Shown here piece by piece: positions 25,653-35,632 of a DNA stretch of 64,000 bases. The notes below the pieces were generated by a model. It was given only the letters and a program-made list of their open reading frames with translations. It did not search any database and was not told the DNA's origin. The stretch covers positions 1,143,283-1,207,282 of the forward strand of contig NZ_CP072800.1 of NCBI RefSeq assembly GCF_017901155.1, in the 5' to 3' direction. Position 1 is the stretch's first letter; the number at the start of each line of letters is the position of its first letter. The position numbers and the translations under genes were made by a program. Source of the DNA: Candidatus Thiothrix anitrata (GTDB lineage: Bacteria; Pseudomonadota; Gammaproteobacteria; Thiotrichales; Thiotrichaceae).

Positions 25653-26611
25653 GTCTGCGGATTGTTTATGCGGGAACCCCGGAGTTTGCGGTTCCTGCTT
25701 TAAAAGCCTTGTTGTCATCCGTGCATGAGGTCGTGGCTGTGTATTGTCAGCCGGATCGTCCGGCGGGTCGTGGACGTAAGTTGGCTTTTGGCGCGGTTAA
25801 ACAGGTGGCAGTCGATGCCGGGATTCCGGTGGAGCAGCCATTGTCATTAAAACCGTTGGAGGCGCAGGAAACTTTACGTGCGTATGTCCCGGATGTGATG
25901 GTGGTGGCGGCGTATGGTTTGATTTTGCCGCAAACTGTCTTGGATATACCGCGTTACGGTTGCTTGAATATTCACGGTTCGTTGTTACCACGTTGGCGTG
26001 GGGCTGCACCGATTCAGCGGGCGATTCATGCCGGTGATGTGGAAACCGGCGTTACCATTATGCAGATGGCAGCGGGCTTGGATACCGGCGATATGTTACA
26101 TACGGTGGTTTGCCCGATCACGCCGCAAGACGGTGGGCAAAGCATTCACGATCAATTGGCGAAACTGGGGGCAAGTGCGCTGCTGGAAACGCTGGATGTG
26201 TTAATGGCGGGACAGCTACAGCCGCAAGTGCAAGACGATGCCTTAGCCAATTACGCGCATAAATTGCAAAAAAGCGAAGCGGAAATTGACTGGACACAGC
26301 CAGCGGTTGAAATTGACCGGATGATTCGAGCGTTTGATGCGTATCCGACGGCTTACACCTTGTATCACGGGCAACCGTTGCGGTTTTTCGGGGCTGTAAT
26401 TCCCCCCCATCCCCAGCCCTTCCCCCGCAAGGGGGGAAGGGAGCAAGAAACCATTGTCCCCGGTACGGTCATTGCTGAAAGCAAAGCGGGGATTGATATT
26501 GCCACGGGTGACGGGGTAGTGCGAGTGACGAGTTTGCAATTGCCGGGTGGTAAGCGTTTATCAGCGGCGGAATTTCTCAATGGACGTTCATTGTTAGGGG
26601 AATGCTTTTGA
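25649..26611 (+). CDS. fmt: methionyl-tRNA formyltransferase with an in-frame repeat insertion
   Basis: Formylates initiator Met-tRNA. 320 residues with the formyl-folate binding and catalytic motif [21 protein letters not shown] (Asn107, His109) and Asp145 in AAGLDTGDM. In the C-terminal tRNA-binding domain residues 252-267 ([16 protein letters not shown]) are not part of the family: they come from a 48-bp repeat at 26402-26449 that keeps the frame. The position corresponds to a surface loop between FGAVI and VPGTVI, so the enzyme is probably still active. It overlaps def by 4 bp and rsmB by 10 bp. Confidence 0.95.
   Translation: MSLRIVYAGTPEFAVPALKALLSSVHEVVAVYCQPDRPAGRGRKLAFGAVKQVAVDAGIPVEQPLSLKPLEAQETLRAYVPDVMVVAAYGLILPQTVLDIPRYGCLNIHGSLLPRWRGAAPIQRAIHAGDVETGVTIMQMAAGLDTGDMLHTVVCPITPQDGGQSIHDQLAKLGASALLETLDVLMAGQLQPQVQDDALANYAHKLQKSEAEIDWTQPAVEIDRMIRAFDAYPTAYTLYHGQPLRFFGAVIPPHPQPFPRKGGREQETIVPGTVIAESKAGIDIATGDGVVRVTSLQLPGGKRLSAAEFLNGRSLLGECF
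26402..26449 (+). repeat. C-rich palindromic repeat inserted in fmt
   Basis: Arms CCCTTCCCCC (26417-26426) and GGGGGGAAGGG (26431-26441) around a GCAA loop, preceded by a C-rich stretch. Similar G/C-rich hairpin repeats encoding PPHPxPxPxxGxREQE-like peptides are dispersed in many proteobacterial genomes. The insertion is a multiple of three. Confidence 0.75.
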
Positions 26612-27912
26612 GTGCCCGTGCTACTGCTGCGCGTGTGTTGCAACACGTTATTTACGGTGGGGATTCGCTTACCGAGGCGTTGCAACAGCCCTTGGTGCAA
26701 GCGGTTGCAGCAACCGAACAGCCGTTGCTGCGTGATTTGTGTTTTGGCAGTTTGCGTTGGCATGAACGCTTGAGCGCGGTATTAACGCAATTGCTCGCCA
26801 AGCCCTTGAAGCCTGCTGATAAAGACTTGGAATGCTTGTTACGGGTTGGTTTGTATCAGTTGCTTTACCAGCGTACCCCCGATCATGCTGCGGTCAATGA
26901 AACGGTTAAAGCCGTAAAAAAACTCGGTAAAGGTTGGGCGGAAAAACTGGTTAACGGGGTATTGCGGCGGTTTTTACGCGAACGCGAGGCTTTGTTGAGT
27001 GCGGCCGACCAGCAGGAAACGGCGTTGTATGCGTTTCCGGCGTGGCTATTGGCGCGAGTGCAAGTTGCTTGGCCTGCGGATTGGCAAGCCATTTTACAAG
27101 CCAGTAATACCCATGCGGCAATGACTTTGCGAGTGAATCAACGCCAATCCACAGCACTTGATTACCAAGCGCAGTTGGCGGCACAAGGGTTGGCTGCGGA
27201 TACGGTTGCGGGTGTGGCGAGTGCTTTGAGCTTGCACAAGGCAGTGGGCGTGGAATTGTTGCCGGGGTTTGCGCAAGGGGTGGTGTCAGTACAGGATGCG
27301 GCGGCGCAATTGGCGGCATTTTTACTGGATTGCCAACCAGGAATGCGAGTATTGGATGCGTGTGCGGCTCCGGGTGGTAAAACCGGGCATTTATTGGAGC
27401 ATACGGCTGAGTTGCAGCTTACGGCATTGGATAGTAGTGCGTCGCGTTTGTTACGGGTCACTGAAAATCTTCAGCGGTTGCAATTGTGTGCACATAGCAT
27501 CGTTGCGGATGCGGGTGAATTGGCAAGTTGGTGGGATGGGCAGGCGTTTGAGCGTATTTTGTTGGATGCACCGTGTTCAGCAACCGGGGTGATTCGTCGT
27601 CACCCTGACATTAAGGTATTGCGGCGTGATGCGGATATTGGTGTGTTGCAGCAGGAGCAGGCGCGGTTATTGCGGGCGTTGTGGCAAACCTTAAAGCCGG
27701 GTGGTCGGTTATTGTATGCAACCTGTTCGATTTTGCCGGAAGAAAACAGCCAGCAAGTGGCGGCGTTTGTAGCTGAATACCCGGATGCTCAGGTGTTGCC
27801 GCTGATGGGGTTGTGGGGGCGCGATATGGATTTTGGGCGGCAAATTTTACCGGGGGAAATGGGCATGGATGGTTTTTACTACGCTTTGTTACGTAAGCAA
27901 CATCAGGAGTGA
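26602..27912 (+). CDS. rsmB: 16S rRNA m5C967 methyltransferase RsmB
   Basis: 436 residues. The N-terminal NusB-like domain (residues 1-140) includes RATAARVLQHVIYGGDSL and DHAAVNETVKAVK; the C-terminal SAM methyltransferase has DACAAPGGKTGHLLE (motif I), LLDAPCSATGVIRRHPDIK (motif IV with Cys) and YATCSILPEEN (motif VI with the catalytic Cys). The start overlaps fmt by 10 bp. The end overlaps the DUF4390 gene (GTGA). Confidence 0.96.
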   Translation: MLLSARATAARVLQHVIYGGDSLTEALQQPLVQAVAATEQPLLRDLCFGSLRWHERLSAVLTQLLAKPLKPADKDLECLLRVGLYQLLYQRTPDHAAVNETVKAVKKLGKGWAEKLVNGVLRRFLREREALLSAADQQETALYAFPAWLLARVQVAWPADWQAILQASNTHAAMTLRVNQRQSTALDYQAQLAAQGLAADTVAGVASALSLHKAVGVELLPGFAQGVVSVQDAAAQLAAFLLDCQPGMRVLDACAAPGGKTGHLLEHTAELQLTALDSSASRLLRVTENLQRLQLCAHSIVADAGELASWWDGQAFERILLDAPCSATGVIRRHPDIKVLRRDADIGVLQQEQARLLRALWQTLKPGGRLLYATCSILPEENSQQVAAFVAEYPDAQVLPLMGLWGRDMDFGRQILPGEMGMDGFYYALLRKQHQE

Positions 27913-28490
27913 ACCGCGTGATCAATAGCATCAAGTGGCGATGGTTATTGAGCTTTTGGCTGGTTTTGTGGTTAGGCACGGCGGTGGCTGAGGTAATGCC
28001 GGGGGTTAATTTCCGTGGGTTTGCGGTGAATGAGGGTGAATCGCCGCGCACGCTGGTAACACAGGTGCAATTGGATTATCAGTTGAGCCAATATTTGCGC
28101 GATGGCCTGCTTAATGGCATGACCTTGGAGCATTCCATTAATTTTGGTTTGGAGTGGCATCAGTCTTGGTGGTGGAATACCCGGCGGCATTTGGCGAGTG
28201 TGAAAGCAGAGTTGAAATATCATCCTTTAAGCAAGCAATATCAGTTGGTGCGCTTGGATACGGGGGAGGATTGGAGTTTTTCTACGTTAATCGCCGCCTT
28301 GGAGCAAATGGGGCGTTTGGAGGATTATACATTGCCCCAGTTGCCTGAAAGTGCCTTTGGTAATGATGCGTCGTTGGTGGTGGTGGCGCGTTTGGTACCG
28401 AAAGCCTTGCATTTGCCGTTGAAGATTCAGGCATTGTTTTCTGACCGTGCCGCTTTGGATAGCGAAGGAGTGATGTGGCCGATTCCCTGA
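27909..28490 (+). CDS. DUF4390 secreted protein
   Basis: 193 residues, GTG start overlapping the rsmB stop. Signal peptide RWLLSFWLVLWLGTAVAE, then the conserved DUF4390 body (LDYQLSQYLRDGLLNGMTLEHSINFGLEW, LVRLDTGEDWSFSTLIAALEQMGRL, ending LDSEGVMWPIP). The family is almost always encoded directly before an NtrY-like sensor kinase, as here, which suggests a role in signal input; this is inference. It overlaps the kinase gene by 16 bp. Confidence 0.85.
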   Translation: MNRVINSIKWRWLLSFWLVLWLGTAVAEVMPGVNFRGFAVNEGESPRTLVTQVQLDYQLSQYLRDGLLNGMTLEHSINFGLEWHQSWWWNTRRHLASVKAELKYHPLSKQYQLVRLDTGEDWSFSTLIAALEQMGRLEDYTLPQLPESAFGNDASLVVVARLVPKALHLPLKIQALFSDRAALDSEGVMWPIP

Positions 28491-30682
28491 AAAGCCGGTT
28501 GTGGCAATGGTTGCCGGTGGCATTGATTTTTTTGCTGCTGTTGGCGACCTTGGCTTTGTTAAATATGGCGACCATCAGTCCCAGCAATGCGGCTGGTTAT
28601 GGCAATTGGCACTTTTATTTGAGTGCGTTCATTTTATTGCTGTTAAGCCTAATTATTTTGGGCAATTTGGTGCGGGTATTTTATCAATGGCGCACCCATC
28701 AGGCGGGTTCGCGTTTTACCTTGCGTTTGATGAGTGGTTTTTTGATATTGAGTTTATTGCCGGTGCTGGTAGTTTCGTCGTTTTCCATTAATTTGATTGG
28801 GGAACGCATTGACCGTTGGTTTTCGGTATCGGTGGAGCGTGCTTTGGATGACTCTATCGAGTTAAGTGAAATGGCTCTGAATACGCATAACCGCCAGCAT
28901 TTGGCGGAATTACAACGCCTGAAGCTGGCGATTGCGGGTTTGGATCGACAGTCGCTTGCGCCGTTATTGGATCAATTTCTGTTATTGGGGGCGCGTGAGG
29001 TGTTTTTATTGGATAACTCGCACACGATAGTGGCGGTGGCCTTGGCGGATAACAGCGCGTTAATTCCGCGCTCGCCGGATCGCAGCGTGTTTCAAACGCT
29101 GAAGGTGCGTGATTATTATGCAAAGTTGGAGCCGCAGGGGACAAAGGTTATCTTCTCGCGGGTGGCAATGCGGGTGCGTTATGGCCTTGAGAATGAGCGG
29201 GAAGGTATTTTAACCGCATTGTTTCCGATTTCCGAGCGTGAGCAGAGTTTGGCGAATAGTGTGAGCAGTGCGCGTAATGAATACAAAGAGCTGAATTTTC
29301 AGCGTAATGTCATTAAAGATGCGTTTCGGTTAATGATTGTGGTGATTATGGTGCTGACGGTGTTATTCGCACTGTGGGCGGCGTTTATTTTCTCACGGCG
29401 GTTAACTCGCCCAGTACGTACTTTGGTGGAGGGCACGTTAGCGGTAGCTGCCGGGGATTTGCAAAAGAAATTGCCGGTGTCGGAAAAAGACGATTTCAGT
29501 TTGTTGGCACGTTCGTTTAATACCATGACTAAACGCTTGTCGGATGCGCAACAGGAACGCGAACAAACCCGCCGTCAACTTCAACAGGAACACGATTATT
29601 TACACGTGGTGCTGGAACATTTGTCTTCCGGGGTTATTACACTGGATGAGGCCGGGGTCATTCGGCGGGTAAATAGCGCGGCGGGTAGTATTTTGCGGCA
29701 TCCCTTATTGGCGTATGTGGGCAAGCCGTTGGCTGAGGTGTTAAGTAATATGCCTGCGTTACATCCGTTTTTGCAGGTGGTGCAACCGCGTTTGGCAGAG
29801 CAAGGCGGAACGGAATGGCAGTCTGAAATTACCTTGACTGCGGAAAGCGGGCGGCAATTGTTGGTATGTCGTGGTGCACCTTTGCCGGTGGATGCTACCG
29901 GACAACGTGGTTCGGTGCTGGTGTTTGACGATGTAACCGATTTGATTCAGGCTGAGCATGATGCGGCATGGGGCGAAGTGGCGCGGCGTTTAGCTCATGA
30001 AATCAAAAATCCGCTGACCCCGATTCAACTTTCCGCTGAACGGTTGGCGCGTAAATTAGCGGATGAATTGGGCGAGGATTCGGCGAATTTCCTTAAGCGC
30101 ATGACTAATACCATTGTGCAACAGGTCGATAACCTCAAGTTAATGGTGAATGCTTTCAGTGAGTATGCGCGTGCCCCCGCGTTGTATTTACAGCGCGTTG
30201 ATTTAAACGTGTTGGTGCAGGAAGTGGTGGAATTGTACCGAGTCAATGATTCTAAAGTGGCACTTAAACTGGAGTTAGATAGTGCGGTTCCGATATTAAA
30301 ACTCGATATGAACCGCATTCGTCAATTACTGGTGAATTTGATTAAAAACGCTTTAGAAGCGTTGGAAGAAAATCCGGTTGTTGATCCTAGTGTGATTTTA
30401 CGCACCACTTACCATGCTGACACGCGGCAGGTATCGCTGTGCGTACATGATAACGGCTCCGGTATTCCGGCGGAATTATTGCCGCGTTTGTTTGAGCCGT
30501 ATGTCACCAGTAAACACAAAGGCACAGGATTGGGTCTAGCGATTGTGAAAAAAATTGTGGAAGAACACGCCGGACATCTAAGTGCCCGTAATCATGAAAG
30601 CGGAGGTGCTATGCTTAGTATCAGGTTTTCAACAGGATCACTTGAGAATCACCTCACCTCAACCCCGAAGGAGCAGGGATAA
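28475..30682 (+). CDS. NtrY-like sensor histidine kinase
   Basis: 735 residues, GTG start with a GAAGGAG site. Membrane segments at about 13-33, 48-66 and 86-106, a periplasmic loop to about 285, a fourth segment (VIVVIMVLTVLFALWAAFIF region), HAMP domain, PAS domain around 370-480, then the kinase core: phospho-acceptor His in ARRLAHEIKNPLTPIQL, N-box LVNLIKNALEALEE, G1 DNGSGIP and G2 GTGLGLAIVKKIVEEH. It forms a coupled operon with the regulator gene that starts within its stop codon. The signal is unknown; NtrY/NtrX systems have been tied to nitrogen, redox and envelope control. Confidence 0.9.
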   Translation: MADSLKSRLWQWLPVALIFLLLLATLALLNMATISPSNAAGYGNWHFYLSAFILLLLSLIILGNLVRVFYQWRTHQAGSRFTLRLMSGFLILSLLPVLVVSSFSINLIGERIDRWFSVSVERALDDSIELSEMALNTHNRQHLAELQRLKLAIAGLDRQSLAPLLDQFLLLGAREVFLLDNSHTIVAVALADNSALIPRSPDRSVFQTLKVRDYYAKLEPQGTKVIFSRVAMRVRYGLENEREGILTALFPISEREQSLANSVSSARNEYKELNFQRNVIKDAFRLMIVVIMVLTVLFALWAAFIFSRRLTRPVRTLVEGTLAVAAGDLQKKLPVSEKDDFSLLARSFNTMTKRLSDAQQEREQTRRQLQQEHDYLHVVLEHLSSGVITLDEAGVIRRVNSAAGSILRHPLLAYVGKPLAEVLSNMPALHPFLQVVQPRLAEQGGTEWQSEITLTAESGRQLLVCRGAPLPVDATGQRGSVLVFDDVTDLIQAEHDAAWGEVARRLAHEIKNPLTPIQLSAERLARKLADELGEDSANFLKRMTNTIVQQVDNLKLMVNAFSEYARAPALYLQRVDLNVLVQEVVELYRVNDSKVALKLELDSAVPILKLDMNRIRQLLVNLIKNALEALEENPVVDPSVILRTTYHADTRQVSLCVHDNGSGIPAELLPRLFEPYVTSKHKGTGLGLAIVKKIVEEHAGHLSARNHESGGAMLSIRFSTGSLENHLTSTPKEQG

Positions 30683-32067
30683 TGACAGCACAATACATCA
30701 TGGTGGTGGATGACGAACCCGACATTCGCCAGCTCGTTGGTGAAATCCTCGAAGACGAGGGTTATCGAGTCGTCGTCGCCGAAAACGCGATTAAAGCGCG
30801 TGAATTACACCGCAGCCGCAAACCCGATTTGATCTTGCTCGACATTTGGATGCCGGGGCAGGATGGCATTTCCTTGCTCAAGGAATGGCGCGAAAGCGAA
30901 GTTTTGTGTTGCCCGGTGATTATGATGTCAGGGCACGGTACGATTGAAACGGCAGTGGAAGCCACCAAGTTAGGAGCTTACGATTTCATTGAAAAGCCGT
31001 TGTCGATGGCGAAAATGTTGCTGACGATTAGTAATGCCTTGCGCGTGAGTCAGTTGGAGCAGGAAAACCGGGGGTTACGCAAACAGGTAACAACCTCACC
31101 CGATCCGGTCGGTTCCAGTCAGGTAATGCAACGCTTGCGTGAACAAGCCAAGCGTATTGCCCAGCATGATCCGCGTGTGCTGCTTTACGGTGAACCGGGG
31201 GTGGGTAAGGAATCGTTTGCGCGTTACATCCATTCACGCAGTGTGCGTAAAGATCGCCCGTTTATACGTACCGCATTATCGGTGAGTAGTAGTGCCGGAG
31301 CCGTTGTCGGCAAACTGTTATTTGGCTCGGAAGATAATGGCAAGGTGCAATACGGTTTGCTTGATGAGGCGAATGGTGGGGTGCTGTATTTAGCAGAAAT
31401 CTTTGAATTGGACAGCGATACCCAAGTGCGCTTGTTAAATGCCTTGAAAGAGAGGCGTTTTATGCGCAGTGGTGGTAGTGAGTGGGTGGATTTGGATGTG
31501 AGCTTAATGGCTTCATCTACCCACGATTTGCAGGATGATGTCGGCGGAGGCAAGTTTAATGAGGAGTTATATTACCTGCTGAATGTAGTCCCGTTGATGA
31601 TCCCATCGCTGCGTGATCATCCCGAAGATGTCCCGGAATTATTGAATCATTACGTGGATGTGTTAACCGCACAAGATGGTTTGCCTTACCGTCATATTTC
31701 GTTGTCAGCGCAAAATTTTCTACGTAATCATACTTGGCACGGCAATATTCGCGAATTGCGTAATCTGGTGCAACGCTTATTGATTTTAGGTACAGAAACC
31801 GAAGTGTCGCTGGAAGAGGTGGAGGAGTCCATCGGTCCGCGTATTCCGGTATTTACCGAAGCCCTAGGCAAAATTCCTGAGAGCTTATTTGAAATGCCGT
31901 TGCGTCAGGCGCGGGAACAATTTGAACACGATTATTTGATTTACCAATTGAAGCAAGCCGACGGTAATGTCAGTAAATTAGCGGATCAGGTGAAAATGGA
32001 GCGTACCCATTTATACCGTAAAATGCGTTCGTTAAACGTTGATCCGAAAAAATACGGCTTGCGATAG
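30682..32067 (+). CDS. NtrX-like response regulator with a degenerate sigma54-type AAA domain
   Basis: 461 residues. Receiver domain with phospho-acceptor Asp54 (LILLDIWMPG) and Lys in FIEKPLS; AAA+ domain with Walker A GEPGVGKES near 170; C-terminal Fis-type helix-turn-helix (GNVSKLADQVKMERTHLYRKMRSL). The GAFTGA loop that contacts sigma54 is missing: LFGSEDNGKVQYGLLDEANGG replaces it. The Walker B reads GVLYLAEIFE, with Ala where the key Asp should be. So it probably cannot remodel sigma54 polymerase and may act as an ordinary activator or repressor. It starts on the last base of the kinase gene. Confidence 0.9.
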   Translation: MTAQYIMVVDDEPDIRQLVGEILEDEGYRVVVAENAIKARELHRSRKPDLILLDIWMPGQDGISLLKEWRESEVLCCPVIMMSGHGTIETAVEATKLGAYDFIEKPLSMAKMLLTISNALRVSQLEQENRGLRKQVTTSPDPVGSSQVMQRLREQAKRIAQHDPRVLLYGEPGVGKESFARYIHSRSVRKDRPFIRTALSVSSSAGAVVGKLLFGSEDNGKVQYGLLDEANGGVLYLAEIFELDSDTQVRLLNALKERRFMRSGGSEWVDLDVSLMASSTHDLQDDVGGGKFNEELYYLLNVVPLMIPSLRDHPEDVPELLNHYVDVLTAQDGLPYRHISLSAQNFLRNHTWHGNIRELRNLVQRLLILGTETEVSLEEVEESIGPRIPVFTEALGKIPESLFEMPLRQAREQFEHDYLIYQLKQADGNVSKLADQVKMERTHLYRKMRSLNVDPKKYGLR

Positions 32068-32071
32068 TGCC

Positions 32072-33445
32072 ATGAAAATCCTGATCCTAGGGGCGGGGCA
32101 AGTGGGGCGTTCAGTCGCCGAAGCGTTGGAACACGAAGATAACGACATTACCATCGTTGATACTAATGCGTCGGCACTACGGGCGTTGCGTGAAAAGCTT
32201 GATGTGCGGGTTGAGGTTGGGCAAGCCTCTTACCCGCGTGTGTTGGAACGCGCAGGGATTGAGGATGCAGATTTATTGATTGCGGTCACAAACAGTGATG
32301 AAATCAATATGGTAGCCTGCCAAGTGGCGCAAACTTTGTACCGTACTCCGAAGAAAATTGCTCGTATCCGTTCTTCGCATTATTTGGCCAAGGGGGCATT
32401 ATTCGCACCCCATGCAGTGCCGATTGATGTGCTAATCAGCCCGGAACAGTTGGTGACGGAATACATTTTTAATCTGATTTCGCATCCCGGCGCGTCGCAT
32501 GTGTTAAATTTCGCCGATGGTACGGTGCAAATGGTCGGGGTAAAAGCTTTACACGATGGCCCAATGGTCGGGCATGAATTACGCGAAATGCACGAACACA
32601 TGCCGGGATTGAAAGCGCAGGTCGCTGCGATTTTTCGTAAAGGCAAGGCGATTAGTGCCAATGACACCACCTCGATTGAAGTGGACGATGAGTTATTTTT
32701 TATTGCCAGCCCCAAACATATTCGTTCCATTATCAGTGAATTACGTAAACTCGACAAGCCTTATAAGCGCATTATATTAGCCGGAGGTGGTAATATCGGT
32801 AATCGTTTAGCACGCTTATTGGAAGATTCGCGTTATCAAGTTAAAATCATTGAAAAAGACCCGGAACGCGCCACTAAATTGGCGGAGCGATTAGATAAAA
32901 CCATTGTGTTAGAGGGCGATGTTGCTGACGAAGATTTGCTGCTGGAAGAAAATATCGAAAACACCGATGTTTTTATTGCGATTACCAATGATGATGAAGC
33001 GAATATTCTGTCGTCGATGTTAGCTAAGCGTTTGGGTGCAAGGCGTGTGATGTGTTTGATTAATCGCCTTAGTTACGTGGATTTGGTGGAAAGTAATATC
33101 GACATTGCGATTTCCCCGCAGCAAATTACCATTGGCTCGTTATTAACGCATGTGCGGCGTGGCGATATTGTCGCGGTTCATGCATTACGGCGTGGTTCGG
33201 CGGAGGTGGTTGAAACCATTGTCCATGGTGATTATAAAACTTCGCGGGTAGTGGGGCGGCGTTTGGAGGAAATTAACTTGCCGCCGGGAGCAAGTATTTG
33301 TGCGGTATTACGTGATGGCGTATTGCAACTTGTGTCTGCCAATTTAGTCATTGCAGCCAATGATCATGTGGTGGTGTTTGTAACTGATAAACGCTATGTA
33401 CCGGCGGTGGAAAAGTTATTCCAAGTCGGTATTCATTTCTTTTAA
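32072..33445 (+). CDS. trkA: Trk system potassium uptake protein TrkA
   Basis: Peripheral NAD(H)-binding subunit that gates the TrkH channel. 457 residues from MKILILGAGQVG; two RCK repeats, each with a Rossmann glycine motif (GAGQVG at 7-12 and AGGGNIGNR near 237) and a C-terminal regulatory subdomain. An in-frame ATG at 32039 lies inside the response-regulator gene and is rejected. trkH follows after 3 bp. Confidence 0.95.
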   Translation: MKILILGAGQVGRSVAEALEHEDNDITIVDTNASALRALREKLDVRVEVGQASYPRVLERAGIEDADLLIAVTNSDEINMVACQVAQTLYRTPKKIARIRSSHYLAKGALFAPHAVPIDVLISPEQLVTEYIFNLISHPGASHVLNFADGTVQMVGVKALHDGPMVGHELREMHEHMPGLKAQVAAIFRKGKAISANDTTSIEVDDELFFIASPKHIRSIISELRKLDKPYKRIILAGGGNIGNRLARLLEDSRYQVKIIEKDPERATKLAERLDKTIVLEGDVADEDLLLEENIENTDVFIAITNDDEANILSSMLAKRLGARRVMCLINRLSYVDLVESNIDIAISPQQITIGSLLTHVRRGDIVAVHALRRGSAEVVETIVHGDYKTSRVVGRRLEEINLPPGASICAVLRDGVLQLVSANLVIAANDHVVVFVTDKRYVPAVEKLFQVGIHFF

Positions 33446-33448
33446 ACC

Positions 33449-34900
33449 ATGCAGTACCAAGTTATTCAGCGGATTTTAGGCTTACTGTTAATGGTGTTTA
33501 GCCTGACTATGCTGCCACCGGCCTTAGTGGGTTGGTTGATGGGGGATATTGATCTTTCACCATTTTGGCGAAGTTTTTTGGTATTGGTTACGGTAGGTAC
33601 ATTTTTGTGGTTACCGGTGCGCCGTAGTAAGCGAGATTTGCGTTTACGTGATGGTTTTTTGGTAGTTACCTTGTTTTGGGCAGTGTTGGGTCTGTCGGGT
33701 TCTCTGCCTCTGATTTTATCTGAACAATTGAATATTTCGGTGACTGATGCTGTTTTTGAATCATTATCCGGTTTGACAACTACCGGGGCAACGGTGATGA
33801 CGGGTTTGGAAAGCCTGCCTTATTCCATCCTGTTTTATCGTCAGCAGTTGCAATGGTTGGGTGGTATGGGGATTATCGTTTTGGCGGTGGCTATTTTGCC
33901 GATGTTGGGTGTTGGAGGAATGCAATTATATCGTGCGGAAACTCCGGGGCCATTAAAAGATGCTAAGCTTACCCCACGTATTACCGGGACGGCAAAATTA
34001 CTATGGTATATTTATTTGTTACTGACAATAGCTTGTATTTTAGCTTATTGGATTGCGGGGATGTCGCCCTTTGATGCCATTAGTCATGCATTTTCTACAG
34101 TATCTATAGGTGGGTTTTCTACACATGATGCCAGTCTTGGTTACTTCGATAGTGCCTTAATTGAGTCTATTGCTATTTTATTTATGTTGCTGTCAGGAAT
34201 TAATTTCGGCTTGCATTTTTTGGTATGGCGTAAGATGAATCCGTTGGTGTATTTACGTGATTCTGAGTTTCGATTTTATATTGGCATGGTTTTTGTACTA
34301 ACCTTGGTTAGTGCAGTTTATTTGCTGCAATTAGATAAATATCACACCTTTTCAGAAGCCATACGCCATGCATTATTTCATGTGGTTTCTATTGCAACCA
34401 CAACCGGCTTTACCACAACGGATTATAGTTTGTGGCCGGGTTTTTTACCGGTATTGTTGTTGTTTTCGAGTTTTGTTGGTGGTTGTGCTGCATCAACCGC
34501 AGGAGGCATGAAGGTAATTCGGTTTTTATTGCTCTTAAAACAGGGAATGCGGGAGGTAAATAGCCTTGTGCACCCTAATGCCCGATTTAATATCAAGGTG
34601 AATGGGCAACCTGTCCGTGAGGATGTTGTGCAGGCCGTATGGGGATTCTTTGCGGTTTATATTGGCGTGTTTGCTTTTGTTATGTTGATTTTACTCGCCA
34701 GAGGTCATGATCAAGTGACCGCTTTTTCAGCTGTGGCTGCGACTTTAAATAATTTGGGACCGGGGCTAGGTAATGTGGCAACAAGCTTTGTCAGTATTGA
34801 TGATTTTTCTAAATGGTGGTTGTGTTTGGCGATGCTGATGGGACGGTTGGAGTTGTTTACGGTTTTGGTACTGCTGACACCAGCATTCTGGCGCAAATGA
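33449..34900 (+). CDS. trkH: Trk system potassium channel subunit TrkH
   Basis: 483-residue membrane protein with the four selectivity-filter loops of the Trk/Ktr family: SLSGLTTTGATVM, AFSTVSIGGFSTHD, SIATTTGFTTTDY and ATLNNLGPGLGN. The signature SSFVGGCAASTAGGMKVIRFLLLLKQ is present. It is translated directly after trkA. The DNA here is more AT-rich in codon choice than the genes before it but nothing suggests foreign origin. Confidence 0.95.
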   Translation: MQYQVIQRILGLLLMVFSLTMLPPALVGWLMGDIDLSPFWRSFLVLVTVGTFLWLPVRRSKRDLRLRDGFLVVTLFWAVLGLSGSLPLILSEQLNISVTDAVFESLSGLTTTGATVMTGLESLPYSILFYRQQLQWLGGMGIIVLAVAILPMLGVGGMQLYRAETPGPLKDAKLTPRITGTAKLLWYIYLLLTIACILAYWIAGMSPFDAISHAFSTVSIGGFSTHDASLGYFDSALIESIAILFMLLSGINFGLHFLVWRKMNPLVYLRDSEFRFYIGMVFVLTLVSAVYLLQLDKYHTFSEAIRHALFHVVSIATTTGFTTTDYSLWPGFLPVLLLFSSFVGGCAASTAGGMKVIRFLLLLKQGMREVNSLVHPNARFNIKVNGQPVREDVVQAVWGFFAVYIGVFAFVMLILLARGHDQVTAFSAVAATLNNLGPGLGNVATSFVSIDDFSKWWLCLAMLMGRLELFTVLVLLTPAFWRK

Positions 34901-35052
34901 TGGCGGTTGTCTGCTAGGTATAGCCGTTTGTCGACCTACCCCCCGTTTGAGTGTATGGCTCTCGTATACTGTGGCCTCAAGGATGTACGTGCATGGCATG
35001 GAAGCCTTTGCTTTCTAAGAATTTAACAATAATAGCAGTGGAACGGAAAAGC

Positions 35053-35622
35053 ATGATGAACCTTAAACAGCAAGGTATGACGCTGGTTGAACTCATGGTG
35101 ACACTCGCTGTTGCCGCGATACTGGTATCTGCCGCACTCCCCTCGTTAAGCGATATGGCAGCAAATAATCGCCTGACGGCTCTCAATAATCAGTTGGTGT
35201 CCTCGTTGAATTACGCCCGTAGTGAGGCGATCAAACGCCGTTATGAAGTGGGAATGTGTGTGCGTAACGGCACGGGCACAGGTTGTGCCAACAGCGGTGG
35301 TTTTGAAAGTGGCTGGATTATTTTTACCGACTGTAATGGTGATGGTTTGGTGACCGCGACGAATGTGTGTGATCTTGATGGCAATGGTGTCAATGAGTCA
35401 GCAGAAGTGGTGATACAAGACCATGTGCCTAACGCTGATGCGGTGACGATTAGCAGTAACTTTACGTCCTCGCGTCAGATTCGTTATCGTTCCAATGGCA
35501 CAGTGATCGGTGCAGGTAAGTTAACGCTGGTAAAGGGTAGTACCAATGCTCACGATGTTATGGTTGCACTTACTGGCCGGGTCAAATCTTGTAAATACGG
35601 TGCGACTTACGGCGGATGCTAA
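35053..35622 (+). CDS. FimT/GspH-type minor pseudopilin
   Basis: 189 residues. The start at 35053 gives a short leader and the prepilin cleavage site QQG/MTLVELMVTLAVAAIL with Glu at +5, the type IV pilin methylation motif. The remainder (NNRLTALNNQLVSSLNYARSEAIKRRYEVGMCVR...GWIIFTD) is the GspH/FimT fold, with Cys pairs that may form disulfides. FimT proteins are minor pilins, in some bacteria DNA receptors for uptake. The processing peptidase PilD and PilB/PilC are encoded at the right end of the window. Upstream in-frame starts lack the leader form. Confidence 0.87.
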   Translation: MMNLKQQGMTLVELMVTLAVAAILVSAALPSLSDMAANNRLTALNNQLVSSLNYARSEAIKRRYEVGMCVRNGTGTGCANSGGFESGWIIFTDCNGDGLVTATNVCDLDGNGVNESAEVVIQDHVPNADAVTISSNFTSSRQIRYRSNGTVIGAGKLTLVKGSTNAHDVMVALTGRVKSCKYGATYGGC

Positions 35623-35632
35623 TTGCACACGT

